Source: Acidimicrobiia bacterium
Lineage (GTDB): Bacteria; Actinomycetota; Acidimicrobiia; Spongiisociales; ZC4RG35
Assembly (NCBI GenBank): GCA_012270885.1
Contig: JAAXHN010000009.1
Span: 1 to 48,570 of the forward strand
Length of the DNA: 48,570 nucleotides
Direction of reading: 5' to 3'
The notes beneath the pieces are model-generated. The model was given only the letters and a program-made list of their open reading frames with translations, ran no database searches and was not told the origin of the DNA. The translations under genes and the position numbers were made by a program. Positions 27,776 to 38,689 of the stretch are shown one piece after another (position 1 is the stretch's first letter; every line of letters starts with the position of its first letter).

Positions 27776-29446
27776 ACGAATTACGACCTTCAAACTCTCC
27801 GCGGAGATGTTCTTGGTGGGATCACTTCGGCCGTCGTCCTTTTGCCCATGGCCCTGGCCTACGGGGTGGTGTCCGGCCTGGGGGTGATCGCCGGCCTCTA
27901 CGGCGCGGTGGCGGTGGGGCTGTTCGCATCCCTCTTCTGGGGCACCAAGGCGCTGATCTCGGGTCCTACCGGTCCCATGGCGGTCGCCATGGCGGTGGTG
28001 GTCGGGACCTATGCCGAGAACATCACCGAAGCATTCACGATCGTGATCATGGCCGGCGTCATACAGATCCTCCTGGGTCTGATCAAGACGGGTCGCTACG
28101 TCGCCTACACGCCTTATTCGGTGATCTCGGGGTTCACATCCGGTGTGGGGGTGATCATCGTGCTGCTCCAAGTGTTGCCGTTCCTGGGTGCCTCGTCGCC
28201 GGGCGGGGGGACCGTGGGAGCGATCCGGGCTATACCCGACGCGGTGGGGTCGATCAACTACCACGCACTGGGGATTGCCCTGTTGACCCTGGTGGTGACG
28301 GTGGTCTGGCCGACGAAGCTCGCCCGGGCTTTGCCGCCTACCCTGGCCGCTCTGATCGCCGGCACGCTCCTGGGGGTGCTGTGGCTGAAGGACGCGCCGC
28401 GCATCGGGACAGTTCCCACGGGCTTTCCCGAGGTCATCGACACTCACTCTGTCCTCGAGCATGCGGTGGGTTCCTTCCAGCCCGCCCTGGTGCTTGCTCT
28501 GCTGGCCTCGATCAACACCCTCCTCATGTCCCTGATCGCCGATTCTTTGACTCGCGGCACTCACAACCCGAACCGGGAGTTGATGGGCCAGGGGGTGGGG
28601 AACATCTTCTCGGGGCTCTTCGGCGGCATGCCGGGCGCAGGGAACATCCCCGCCACCGTGGTGAACGCCCGGATCGGAGGGAGGACACCGGTGTCGGGCG
28701 TGCTCTGCGCGCTGGTCCTCATGTCCCTGGTCCTGGGACTGGGGGAATATGTGGGAGAGATCCCCCATGCGGTCCTGGCCGGCATCCTGATGAAGGTGGG
28801 CTGGGACATCATCGACTGGCGATTCATCACCCGGATCCACCGCGTGCAGCGCGAACACCTGGTGGTGATGGTCATCACCCTGGGGTTCACCGTGTCTGCC
28901 GACCTGTTGAGCGCCATCATGTTGGGTCTGATCGTGGCGGCGCTGGTCAGCGCCCGCCAGCTCGAGTACCTGGAGTTGGACAGCGTGATCTCCGCTCCCC
29001 TCCTCGACATCAGCTTTCTGGCCGACGAGGAGGAAGAGGAGGACGATGACCCGGACCTCGACAGCATGCTGGGCGATGACGACGATGACGAGGATGAATT
29101 CGATCCGTTCTCCGCCCGGTGCGGCCTGGTCTCGTTCCGGGGAAGCTTCACCGTGGCGTCCTCCAACCGGATGTTCAGCACCATAAGCGTGGACATTCGG
29201 GACCACGAGGTGGTGATCCTCGACTTCTCGCAGACCGACTACATGGACGACAGCGCCGCGTTCGTGGTGGAGAGGTTGGTGGATGTCGCCATCGAGGAAG
29301 ACACCGAGTGCATAGTGATGGGCCTGGGAGGCGCGGTCGGCGCCAGCTTCCAAAAGCTCGACATCCTGCGCAGCGTCCCCAAGGATCGCTATGTCGAGGA
29401 CATCGACGAGGCCAAAGTGATCGCCAAGCGAATACTGGGGATCTGA
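27776..29446 (+). CDS. SulP/SLC26 family anion transporter with STAS domain; start uncertain
   Basis: NYDLQTLRGDVLGGITSAVVLLPMALAYGVVSGLGVIAGLYGAV...GPTGPMAVAMA; C-terminal STAS DFSQTDYMDDSAAFVVERLV. First ATG/GTG/TTG is TTG 27842, inside the first TM region; conserved residues extend to 27776. Confidence 0.85.
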   Translation, partial: TNYDLQTLRGDVLGGITSAVVLLPMALAYGVVSGLGVIAGLYGAVAVGLFASLFWGTKALISGPTGPMAVAMAVVVGTYAENITEAFTIVIMAGVIQILLGLIKTGRYVAYTPYSVISGFTSGVGVIIVLLQVLPFLGASSPGGGTVGAIRAIPDAVGSINYHALGIALLTLVVTVVWPTKLARALPPTLAALIAGTLLGVLWLKDAPRIGTVPTGFPEVIDTHSVLEHAVGSFQPALVLALLASINTLLMSLIADSLTRGTHNPNRELMGQGVGNIFSGLFGGMPGAGNIPATVVNARIGGRTPVSGVLCALVLMSLVLGLGEYVGEIPHAVLAGILMKVGWDIIDWRFITRIHRVQREHLVVMVITLGFTVSADLLSAIMLGLIVAALVSARQLEYLELDSVISAPLLDISFLADEEEEEDDDPDLDSMLGDDDDDEDEFDPFSARCGLVSFRGSFTVASSNRMFSTISVDIRDHEVVILDFSQTDYMDDSAAFVVERLVDVAIEEDTECIVMGLGGAVGASFQKLDILRSVPKDRYVEDIDEAKVIAKRILGI

Positions 29447-29525
29447 TCGCCGCGACGGGCCGCGCAGAGAGGAGGATCTCCCGGGAGGCTTCGAAGGTGT
29501 CTCCGGAATCGACCCAGATCCGGGT

Positions 29526-30479
29526 CTAATCGGAAGCGCCGGAGGGCGGCAGGGCGCAGTGGACTCCGGTGAGTTCTTCGGAGGCTTCCCAGAGGCGGCG
29601 GGCATTCTCCCGGTTACGGGAGGCGGCGTTGGATGAGACCACTACGGGGTGTCCCCGTAGGCCTCCCAGCCCGCTCGGCCCGTAGTACTGGCCGCCTTCG
29701 GCATCCGGATCGACCGCGGCTCGCAGGGTGGGGAGGGCACCCATGGCGGCGTTCTGGATGAACCCGGACATCAGGGGTTGCTGTATCCGGGAATACCAGT
29801 GGGAGTCGAGGTGGCCTCCGATGTTGGTGGAGGAGAATCCCGGATGGGCGGCGAGAGCGGACACCTGTGCGCCGGCGGACCGAAGGCGCCTCTGGAGTTC
29901 ATAGGTGAAGAGCAGGTTGGCCAGCTTGGAGCGCCAGTAGGGCCGGAACGGCGTGTATCCGCCGTACTCGAAGAGCAGGTTTTCAAAGTCCATGGTGGCG
30001 CCGCGGTGTCCGACGCTGCTGACCGTCACCACCCTGGCTCCGGGGGTGGCTAACAGCGGCTCCAGCAACCTTCCGGTCAGGGCGAAGTGCCCCAGGTGGT
30101 TGATGCCCATCTGGCTCTCGAAACCGTCCTCGGTCAGCGAGTACGGAACGGCCATGATGCCGGCGTTGTTGATCAACATGTCGAGGCGGGTATGGCCCTT
30201 CGCGAAGTCCAGGGCGAAAGCCTGGATGGACGAGAGGCTCCCCAGGTCGAGCTCCATCAACTCCACTGAGGAGTCGGGCATCTCGGCCTGCAATTCTCCG
30301 ACTGCCCGCTGCCCCCGTTCTTCCGATCGGCAGGCCAGGATGGTGTGGGCGCCCGCCCGGGCCAGTTCCCTGGCCGTCTGCAGCCCGATGCCGCTGTTCG
30401 CTCCCGTGACTACCGCCACCCTGCCCACCAGGTCAGGGATCTGTTCGGAGGTCCACTTGGGTTTCCTGGTCACTCCCAT
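29526..30479 (-). CDS. SDR family NAD(P)-dependent oxidoreductase
   Basis: GRVAVVTGANSGIGLQTARELARAGAHTILACRS, LINNAGIM, YWRSKLANLLFTYEL. Confidence 0.93.
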   Translation of the reverse strand: MGVTRKPKWTSEQIPDLVGRVAVVTGANSGIGLQTARELARAGAHTILACRSEERGQRAVGELQAEMPDSSVELMELDLGSLSSIQAFALDFAKGHTRLDMLINNAGIMAVPYSLTEDGFESQMGINHLGHFALTGRLLEPLLATPGARVVTVSSVGHRGATMDFENLLFEYGGYTPFRPYWRSKLANLLFTYELQRRLRSAGAQVSALAAHPGFSSTNIGGHLDSHWYSRIQQPLMSGFIQNAAMGALPTLRAAVDPDAEGGQYYGPSGLGGLRGHPVVVSSNAASRNRENARRLWEASEELTGVHCALPPSGASD

Positions 30480-31122
30480 CGTCCTGTCCTCCCAGTTTGG
30501 CTGCCGTCGCCATCCGGAGTGGAGGAGGAAATGACTTGTTCCCGTTCGGTGATCAGATCGATAATCTCGGGAGCTTCAAAGACGCGATATCGCTGCTTGC
30601 CGATGTTGCGTTGGGTGAGCACCCCGGCCTCCACGAGTCGGTTGATGGCGGCGCTGGTGTTGACTGTTGAACGCCCGATGAGAGGGGCTGCAGTCTTGAC
30701 GGATGTGAGTGGGGCTCCCGGTAGAGCGGCCAGCAACAGTCTGGCGGAAAAGTTCCGACGTGCTCGTCCTATCCGCTCTATCCAGCGGTTGTGTAGGGTG
30801 GCGACTGCGGAGGCGTAATGGTGGGCGTGAATACAGGCGCCGGGTGGCGAACGCAAAGGTCCTGAGCCAGGCATGTGCGCCTTCCGACCGAGCTGGACTA
30901 TCAGGAGGAGAGGTGTGCCGGTAGGTGGCGCAACCTCCGATGTGTTGAGATCCCGGACCGCCTTCTCGGCATCGGCGATGTCAGCGGCCAAGTCTCCCGG
31001 CAAGGAGAGATTCCACCCCTTTGAGGGATCGGGCTGATAGGATTCGTAGAAGCCCCCTCTCGGTCTTGGCGGCTTTGGCCCTCAAAGTTGGGTTTCCAGG
31101 TTCTCGGAAGTAGCTTCGCCAT
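30470..31122 (-). pseudogene. Fic family protein remnant (frameshift plus deletion of the Fic catalytic core)
   Basis: MAKLLPRTWKPNFEGQSRQDR (frame 1), then GFYESYQPDPSKGWNLSLPGDLAADIADAEKAVRDLN (frame 2), then C-terminal wHTH RWIERIGRARRNFSARLLLAALPGAPLTSVKTAAPLIGRSTVNTSAAINRLVEAGVLTQRNIGKQRYRVFEAPEIIDLI. No HPFxxGNGR. Confidence 0.75.
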
Positions 31123-31139
31123 TAGCTAACAACCCTCTT

Positions 31140-31166
31140 AGTAATATTTATACAATAACTATTACT
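31140..31166. promoter_or_regulatory. Inverted repeat AGTAATA-N13-TATTACT upstream of the SLH gene
   Basis: Perfect 7-bp arms in an AT-rich patch ~55 bp before the start codon. Confidence 0.4.
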
Positions 31167-31221
31167 TAAAATAGAGGGCGGCAACAGTTCATAGCGCCCC
31201 TTATTCCTCCTAAGTAAACTT

Positions 31222-33633
31222 ATGTTTGCTTCTTTGAGCCGTTTCAGGCGGCGGATAGCAGTGTTGGCGGCGCTCGCCATGCTGGCCAGTGTGCTGGTGG
31301 CGGCGCCTGCTGTTGCTGCTGACCCGGCGCCGGATTACACGGCGACGTTTGATGCCTGTGGTATGGCGCCTGATTCGGGGTTCACGGATGTTCCCTCGGG
31401 GCATGTCAATGCTGGTGATATCGACTGTATCGCCTACTACGGGGTCACCAAGGGCACTTCGGCTACTACGTATTCGCCGTTGATGTCGGTTACCCGGGAG
31501 CACATGGCGCTGTTCCTGATGCGCCTTGCCGCTTTGGTGGGTATCGACGTCAATAACAACCCTGCTGATCCTGGGTTCACCGATGATGACGATCTGTCGA
31601 TGGAGTCGCAGACCGCGATTGCGCAGTTGGCTGATCTGGGGATCACCAAGGGCACGTCGGCCACCACCTATTCACCTGCGGACAGTGTGACCCGTGGTCA
31701 GATGGCACAGTTCATCTCCCGGCTGATGGACTCGATGACCCCCCAGGCCGATGGTGACATCGGGTGGGCCAGCACCACTCAATATGGTTACACCCCGTCT
31801 GATGTGGAAGACAACGACATGGACGCCGACATCGGTTCTCCATATACCGATTTGGGTTCGGCCACCAAAGACGGGTACGACTCTATTACCAATCTGTATG
31901 AGTTGGGTGTTGCTTCGGGTATTTCTGACACCAGTTATGCTCCCTCCGCGGCTATTACCCGGGCTTCGATGGCCGGGTTCATGGCTGGCGTGTTGGATCA
32001 CTCCAATGTCCGTCCGGCCGGTCTGAGTATTCAGGCCACGCCCGGTTCGGGTTGGGGAGATGTTGCTGCCACTGTGATGGTTTCGGTGCGGGATGACAGT
32101 TTTATGCCGGTGGAGGATCAGGCGGTTGATGTGTTCAGCACCATCTCGGCGGGAGACGGTCTCCGCAAGGACGGCACCTGCAATTTCGGCACCAATCCTG
32201 ATGATGTGAACTTCGGTGACCTCATCGATGGTGACTGCACGTGGAACGACAATGACGATCCCACCGACGTGGACGGCAACCTGATTCTCGAGGAGAATGT
32301 TCTGCAGGGAACCACCAGGCTGTTTTACGCTTGGGTAGGGTCCAAGGACGGCGTCGAGTTCGATGCCGACCAAGTTGATGAAGCAACCGCGTCTGTCACT
32401 GCTATGAAGGAACAGACCAATGTGACCATCAGTTCAACCATCAACGCGCACGCCGACGAAGCCTATGACGGCGAGCAGGGTCAGAAGGTTGATCTCCGTG
32501 CCGTGAGTGAGGTGACTTTCACCGCGCAACTCGTCGACGAGGACGGCAGCGCTGTCAAGCGTGCCGGGATCGCGGTCCGGGTCGAGTATCGGCAAGGCGC
32601 CGAAGGTATGGATGAGCCTCGCGACGAACGTGACTATGTGAACAGTCACGAGGCCGAGTTGGAGACCAACGAAGACGGTCAGGTTTCCTTCACGGTGTCG
32701 GGACCGGCTGACAACACCAAGATAGACGGTCAAACCCGGGCAGATGATGTCGTTTTCAACGCAGCAGGACTCAGTGCTGTCGAAGATGATGTCTTTTGGG
32801 TTGAAGAAGATCCTGTGTTGACTACCACCAGTATCGAGTCTCCTGTTTACGTGCTGGCCGGCGCCTCTTCTGCTATTAGGTCTACTGTGTATCTGTACGA
32901 CCAGTACGGAGACCCGCACCAGTCACACAGGGATCAGAAGGCAGTCATCACGATCGGCAACTCCAAGATTGGCGATCCCCAGAATGATGACACCTCGATC
33001 AGGCCGGTTATCAGCCGAGGCTACGCAAGCTGGAGTCACACTCTGCAAACGGATGCCGGCGAACCCGAGGACATCGCTTACGATGTGCGGATGCTTGCCC
33101 GGAACAGCGACGGTGTGGCTGTCCAAAATGCCAGCAATGACGACAACCTTGACGACAATGGCACCACCTACAACGACGGAAGGGTCATCACCGAAGACGG
33201 CGCCAGTGACACCAGTCCCGAGTACGGTGATGATGGCAACGCTCTGTCCAAGCCGGGTGACGGCCAAGAGTACAAGGACATCCTGAACGAAGATGCCACG
33301 GACCTGTTCGATTCGCGTGCCGCTTCCGTCACAACGGACGGCACGGACTCCGTGGAGGTGGTCAGCAGGGCTGTTTCCACCAACGTCGGAGACGCAGAGT
33401 TGACCATCACTCACGCGTTGGAAGGCGAGTTCCTAGCCAGCAATGACCAGGATGAAGATGCTGATCTCGTATACAGCTACGATTCGGATGACATCTTTAT
33501 CGACAGCATCGGATCTGAGGGTGTTGAGATCACCATGGAGAGCTTCGCTGCCAAGATCACGGACGGCGGCAACACCATCCAGGTGTTGGCCTATGACGTT
33601 GACGGCACCAGCATCTTCAGACTGACGGGCTAA
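31222..33633 (+). CDS. Secreted SLH-domain protein (putative S-layer protein)
   Basis: Signal peptide MFASLSRFRRRIAVLAALAMLASVLVAAPAVAADP; three SLH-like repeats (GFTDVP...GVTKGTSATTYSPLMSVTREHMA; GFTDDDD...GITKGTSATTYSPADSVTRGQMA; PYTDLG...GVASGISDTSYAPSAAITRASMA); long Asp-rich region. Confidence 0.88.
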   Translation: MFASLSRFRRRIAVLAALAMLASVLVAAPAVAADPAPDYTATFDACGMAPDSGFTDVPSGHVNAGDIDCIAYYGVTKGTSATTYSPLMSVTREHMALFLMRLAALVGIDVNNNPADPGFTDDDDLSMESQTAIAQLADLGITKGTSATTYSPADSVTRGQMAQFISRLMDSMTPQADGDIGWASTTQYGYTPSDVEDNDMDADIGSPYTDLGSATKDGYDSITNLYELGVASGISDTSYAPSAAITRASMAGFMAGVLDHSNVRPAGLSIQATPGSGWGDVAATVMVSVRDDSFMPVEDQAVDVFSTISAGDGLRKDGTCNFGTNPDDVNFGDLIDGDCTWNDNDDPTDVDGNLILEENVLQGTTRLFYAWVGSKDGVEFDADQVDEATASVTAMKEQTNVTISSTINAHADEAYDGEQGQKVDLRAVSEVTFTAQLVDEDGSAVKRAGIAVRVEYRQGAEGMDEPRDERDYVNSHEAELETNEDGQVSFTVSGPADNTKIDGQTRADDVVFNAAGLSAVEDDVFWVEEDPVLTTTSIESPVYVLAGASSAIRSTVYLYDQYGDPHQSHRDQKAVITIGNSKIGDPQNDDTSIRPVISRGYASWSHTLQTDAGEPEDIAYDVRMLARNSDGVAVQNASNDDNLDDNGTTYNDGRVITEDGASDTSPEYGDDGNALSKPGDGQEYKDILNEDATDLFDSRAASVTTDGTDSVEVVSRAVSTNVGDAELTITHALEGEFLASNDQDEDADLVYSYDSDDIFIDSIGSEGVEITMESFAAKITDGGNTIQVLAYDVDGTSIFRLTG

Positions 33634-33667
33634 ATGGATTAACTTTTAATCCCCTGCCCCACAAAGT

Positions 33668-33696
33668 AGGAGGCTCCCCTCTGAGGGGAGCCTCCT
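33668..33696 (+). terminator. Strong hairpin downstream of the SLH gene
   Basis: AGGAGGCTCCCCT-CTG-AGGGGAGCCTCCT: perfect 13-bp stem, 3-nt loop, followed by CTCTTGTG. Confidence 0.8.
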
Positions 33697-33757
33697 CTCT
33701 TGTGAGGCTTCGCGTATTTGTGGGGAGGGGGGAGGTTGAGCCGCCCCGGTTTTACTG

Positions 33758-33800
33758 GAGTTGTTTTCGGGTGTTGGCGATCACTGAGTTGTTTTCGGGT
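33758..33800. repeat. Two copies of GAGTTGTTTTCGGGT at 28-bp spacing
   Basis: Copies at 33758-33772 and 33786-33800. Confidence 0.85.
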
Positions 33801-33818
33801 TCTCTTGGTTTGTGCCCT

Positions 33819-34628
33819 TCACCGTGCGGTGACGGACTGCTCTCTCCAGTCGGCTAATGGATCGATCCATAGTTGAGCGTCGGGGATCTCGGTGACGATG
33901 GTGGCCGGCCAGGAGGGATCGTAGGAACGGGGGGAACTGATTCTCTCCGCGGCGGGACGTTTCTCCGCTCCGAGGCAGACCATCACCGCCGACCTGCTCA
34001 ACTCGGCGATGGTGCCTATCCCCACCGTCACTCCGTGGGTCGGGACTTCGTCCATCGAATCGAATTCCGGAAATGTCCTCAGGTTGTCGGTGCGGGTCGG
34101 GGTGGAGAGTTCCACAATCCGGGTGGTCGAGTCCCGGGGGCTGCCGGAGGGGTTGAACCCGACGTGGCCGTCCGAAGCCCCGCTGGCCAGGAGGAACAGG
34201 TCGATTCCCCCGGCGTCGGCGATGCGGCGGTCGTAGGCCGCGGGATCGGCCGGGTCCGGCATCCAGATGCGGTCTCTCCCCGGTGCGCCCGGCAGATGTG
34301 CCAGGGGTTTGCCGATCTCCTCTGTGGCGAAGCGACGGCAGGAGTAGTGGGCGTCGATCGGGACATGGAGGTATCCGCTGCGGTTCTGGATGACGTAGTC
34401 ATCCATCATCACCACAACCAAAGGTGAAAGGCCCACCGGCTGTTGGGCCACCACCTTGGGAAGGGCGCGGTAGGTGGAGAGGAGGCTTCTCCCGCCCGGA
34501 CAGCCCAGAAGGTAGTTCCTCCCCTGCCAGCCTGCCCGACGGACGCCGTCCACGATCCTGCTGGCCAGGGCCCAACCCAGTGATTTCTCGTCCTCGAAGA
34601 TCCGTGGGGTGAGAGCTGGAGGTGACAT
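33819..34628 (-). CDS. Glucosamine-6-phosphate deaminase/6-phosphogluconolactonase-like protein (divergent NagB fold)
   Basis: LLGCPGGRSLLSTYRAL, VVVMMDDYV, GASDGHVGFNPSGSPRDSTTRIVELS; start ATG 34628, overlapping the upstream stop. Confidence 0.8.
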   Translation of the reverse strand: MSPPALTPRIFEDEKSLGWALASRIVDGVRRAGWQGRNYLLGCPGGRSLLSTYRALPKVVAQQPVGLSPLVVVMMDDYVIQNRSGYLHVPIDAHYSCRRFATEEIGKPLAHLPGAPGRDRIWMPDPADPAAYDRRIADAGGIDLFLLASGASDGHVGFNPSGSPRDSTTRIVELSTPTRTDNLRTFPEFDSMDEVPTHGVTVGIGTIAELSRSAVMVCLGAEKRPAAERISSPRSYDPSWPATIVTEIPDAQLWIDPLADWREQSVTAR

Positions 34629-35539
34629 CAGGACTCTCCGGATAATCCTTTTTCCACCTGGCGTACCCACGCCAGATTCCTGGTTTGCACACCGGCGGCG
34701 GAACGGAGTCCAGCCTCGGAACAAATCGGCGCCCGGTCCTGTTCGACCACCACCCAACCCCGGTACCCGGCTTCCGACAGCTGAACCAGGAACTGCCCCA
34801 GTGGGAGGTCGCCTTCTCCGAGCGGGACGGAGACATCCGCCCACCACACATCGAAGTCATCCCGCCCCCGGGACTTTGCCTCCTCTAGGACTTCGTGACG
34901 CACGTCCTTGAGATGGATGTGGTTGATCCGCTCCCGCCAGGCCGCGAAGCGCTCCAGTATGTCCCCGCCGCCCAGGGCGATGTGGCCGGTGTCGAAGGTG
35001 AGATCGATGTCGGTGAGTTCCAGGAGCCTCTCGACCTCGTCCGGGCTCTCCACGTAGGTGCTGATGTGGGGATGGAAGGACGGGACCAAGCCCCGCCGGC
35101 GGATCTCGTCCGCCATCCAGTGGGCGGCGGCGCACAGTTCCTCGAAGGCCTCAGGGGCGAGCGCATGGGTGGGATCGTCGCCCCGGGCGGGATGGCGGAG
35201 CAGGAAATCGCTGCCCTCGTCGGCGAGGATGGCCAGACGGGGTCCGGCGCCGGCTTCCTCCAACTCCCGGAGGGCTTCTTCCATGCGGTGTTCATCACCG
35301 ATCCGTAGTTCGGGGTCCGCGAAGTGGATGGGGATGTAGATGCCCACCGGGACCAGGCCGTGCTTTTCGAAGAGCCGGGCTGCGGTGCCCGGAGGCCCGG
35401 CGTACCCGGCGGGTGGTAACTCCGCACCGTCGTAGCCCGAGGAAGCCATGGCGGCCACCAGGTGATCGGGTGACAACCCGCTGCCTGCTTCCGGAGGTCG
35501 GTAGACGCCGAAGCTCACCGGTGCGGCGCCGACCTTCAT
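34628..35539 (-). CDS. Sugar phosphate isomerase/epimerase, TIM barrel (IolE/IolI-like)
   Basis: GYDGAELPPAGY, FHPHISTYVESPDEVERLLELTDIDLTFDTGHIALGGGD, INHIHLKDV, GWVVVEQD. Confidence 0.88.
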   Translation of the reverse strand: MKVGAAPVSFGVYRPPEAGSGLSPDHLVAAMASSGYDGAELPPAGYAGPPGTAARLFEKHGLVPVGIYIPIHFADPELRIGDEHRMEEALRELEEAGAGPRLAILADEGSDFLLRHPARGDDPTHALAPEAFEELCAAAHWMADEIRRRGLVPSFHPHISTYVESPDEVERLLELTDIDLTFDTGHIALGGGDILERFAAWRERINHIHLKDVRHEVLEEAKSRGRDDFDVWWADVSVPLGEGDLPLGQFLVQLSEAGYRGWVVVEQDRAPICSEAGLRSAAGVQTRNLAWVRQVEKGLSGES

Positions 35540-36666
35540 AGACGCCCTCCCGCCTCGCCTCCTGCGGCCAGCCCGTCTTTGCGGGCCAGCGCGGCCACCA
35601 TCTCCTGCAGGAATGCGGTGTCGTCCCGGGCGCCCAGGGCATCGGTGGGGTGATCGCCGGTGGTTATGGCTCTGTGGAAGTTTCGCAGTTCTCTCAGGAA
35701 GGCCGACTCCTCCCCGCCTGTGTGGCGGGCGACGGTGTCCCGGCTCTTGACGGTCAAGGTTGCCGCTCTATCACGCAGATAGGCGTTAGGGAACCGGAGT
35801 TCGAGCGATCCCCGGGTTCCGTGGGCCTCGAAGGACTCCCGGTATGCAGGCGAGGAGGGAAGCCACAGCCAGGTCATCTCCGTTGTGGTCTGGTCGGGAT
35901 ACCGGCCCCGGGCCAGAAGGCAGGGAGGTTGGTCCGCGGGCCGGGGCGGCGACGGGGGCCAGAGGTCGGCGGACTTCAGCCGGGGCAGTCCTCCCATCAC
36001 GTCCCGGAGGAAGGAGACGGTGTGGATGAAAGAGGCCGCCAGCACTTCCCGGTAGAGCCGTCCCCATTGTCCGGATAGCTCTCCCAGCGCCTCGGCGGTT
36101 CGCCGCTCCTCGAAGGCGGCCGCATCCAACAAGACCGCGGGATCGGCGTCATCGAATCGGAGCGTCTCCGCCGGTCCTACACAGACCGAGTCGTCCGGGT
36201 GGTAGACAGTGTGGCGGACAAGCCGCAGATCGCCGATGGCTCCCAGTCCCGCCCGCAGGTCGGGGAGGACCCCCTCGTGGAGCTTCATGTAGCCGACCTG
36301 GAGCACCAGACCCTTGCTGGCGGCCATGCCATGAAGCCGCTCGGCGCCTTCCACGGTGAGGCACAGGGGCTTCTCCGCGAAAACGTGGCGTCCGGCCCTG
36401 AGGGCCCCTTCGGCGATCTCCTCATGGGATCCCGTAGTGAGAACCAGCACCCCTTCGACATCGGGACGGGCGCAGACCTCCGGCCAATCCGTGGAGGTGA
36501 AGACCCCACCGGGAAGCCGGTCGGCGACCGCTCGGGTGAGGCGAGGCGAGATGTCGGCCACCGCCGTCACCCTGAACAGACTGTCGAGCCGAGCCAGGTT
36601 GGGGAGGTGCTGGATCTGAGCGATGCTTCCCAGCCCGATCAACGCCACGGGGATACGCCGTCTCAC
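35536..36666 (-). CDS. Gfo/Idh/MocA family oxidoreductase
   Basis: IPVALIGLGSIAQIQHLPNLARLDSLFRVTAVADISP, GRHVFAEKPLCLTVEGAERL. Confidence 0.92.
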   Translation of the reverse strand: MRRRIPVALIGLGSIAQIQHLPNLARLDSLFRVTAVADISPRLTRAVADRLPGGVFTSTDWPEVCARPDVEGVLVLTTGSHEEIAEGALRAGRHVFAEKPLCLTVEGAERLHGMAASKGLVLQVGYMKLHEGVLPDLRAGLGAIGDLRLVRHTVYHPDDSVCVGPAETLRFDDADPAVLLDAAAFEERRTAEALGELSGQWGRLYREVLAASFIHTVSFLRDVMGGLPRLKSADLWPPSPPRPADQPPCLLARGRYPDQTTTEMTWLWLPSSPAYRESFEAHGTRGSLELRFPNAYLRDRAATLTVKSRDTVARHTGGEESAFLRELRNFHRAITTGDHPTDALGARDDTAFLQEMVAALARKDGLAAGGEAGGRL

Positions 36667-36678
36667 TCCGCGGTCCCC

Positions 36679-38637
<1,959 letters not shown>

Positions 38638-38689
38638 GGGCCTAGAGGGTATCGCTGCGGGGTGGTGGCTCGGTGGGGCCAGGGCTGGA

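Noticed and set aside
27086-29605. 839-aa minus-strand ORF antisense to VOC, PCD and SulP
   Set aside because: Composition artefact; the sense strand has clear family motifs.
31445-31677. Near-identical ACCAAGGGCAC(T/G)TCGGC(T/C)AC(T/C)AC segments as a DNA repeat or mobile element
   Set aside because: Explained by homologous SLH repeats in the protein (GVTKGTSATTYSP / GITKGTSATTYSP).
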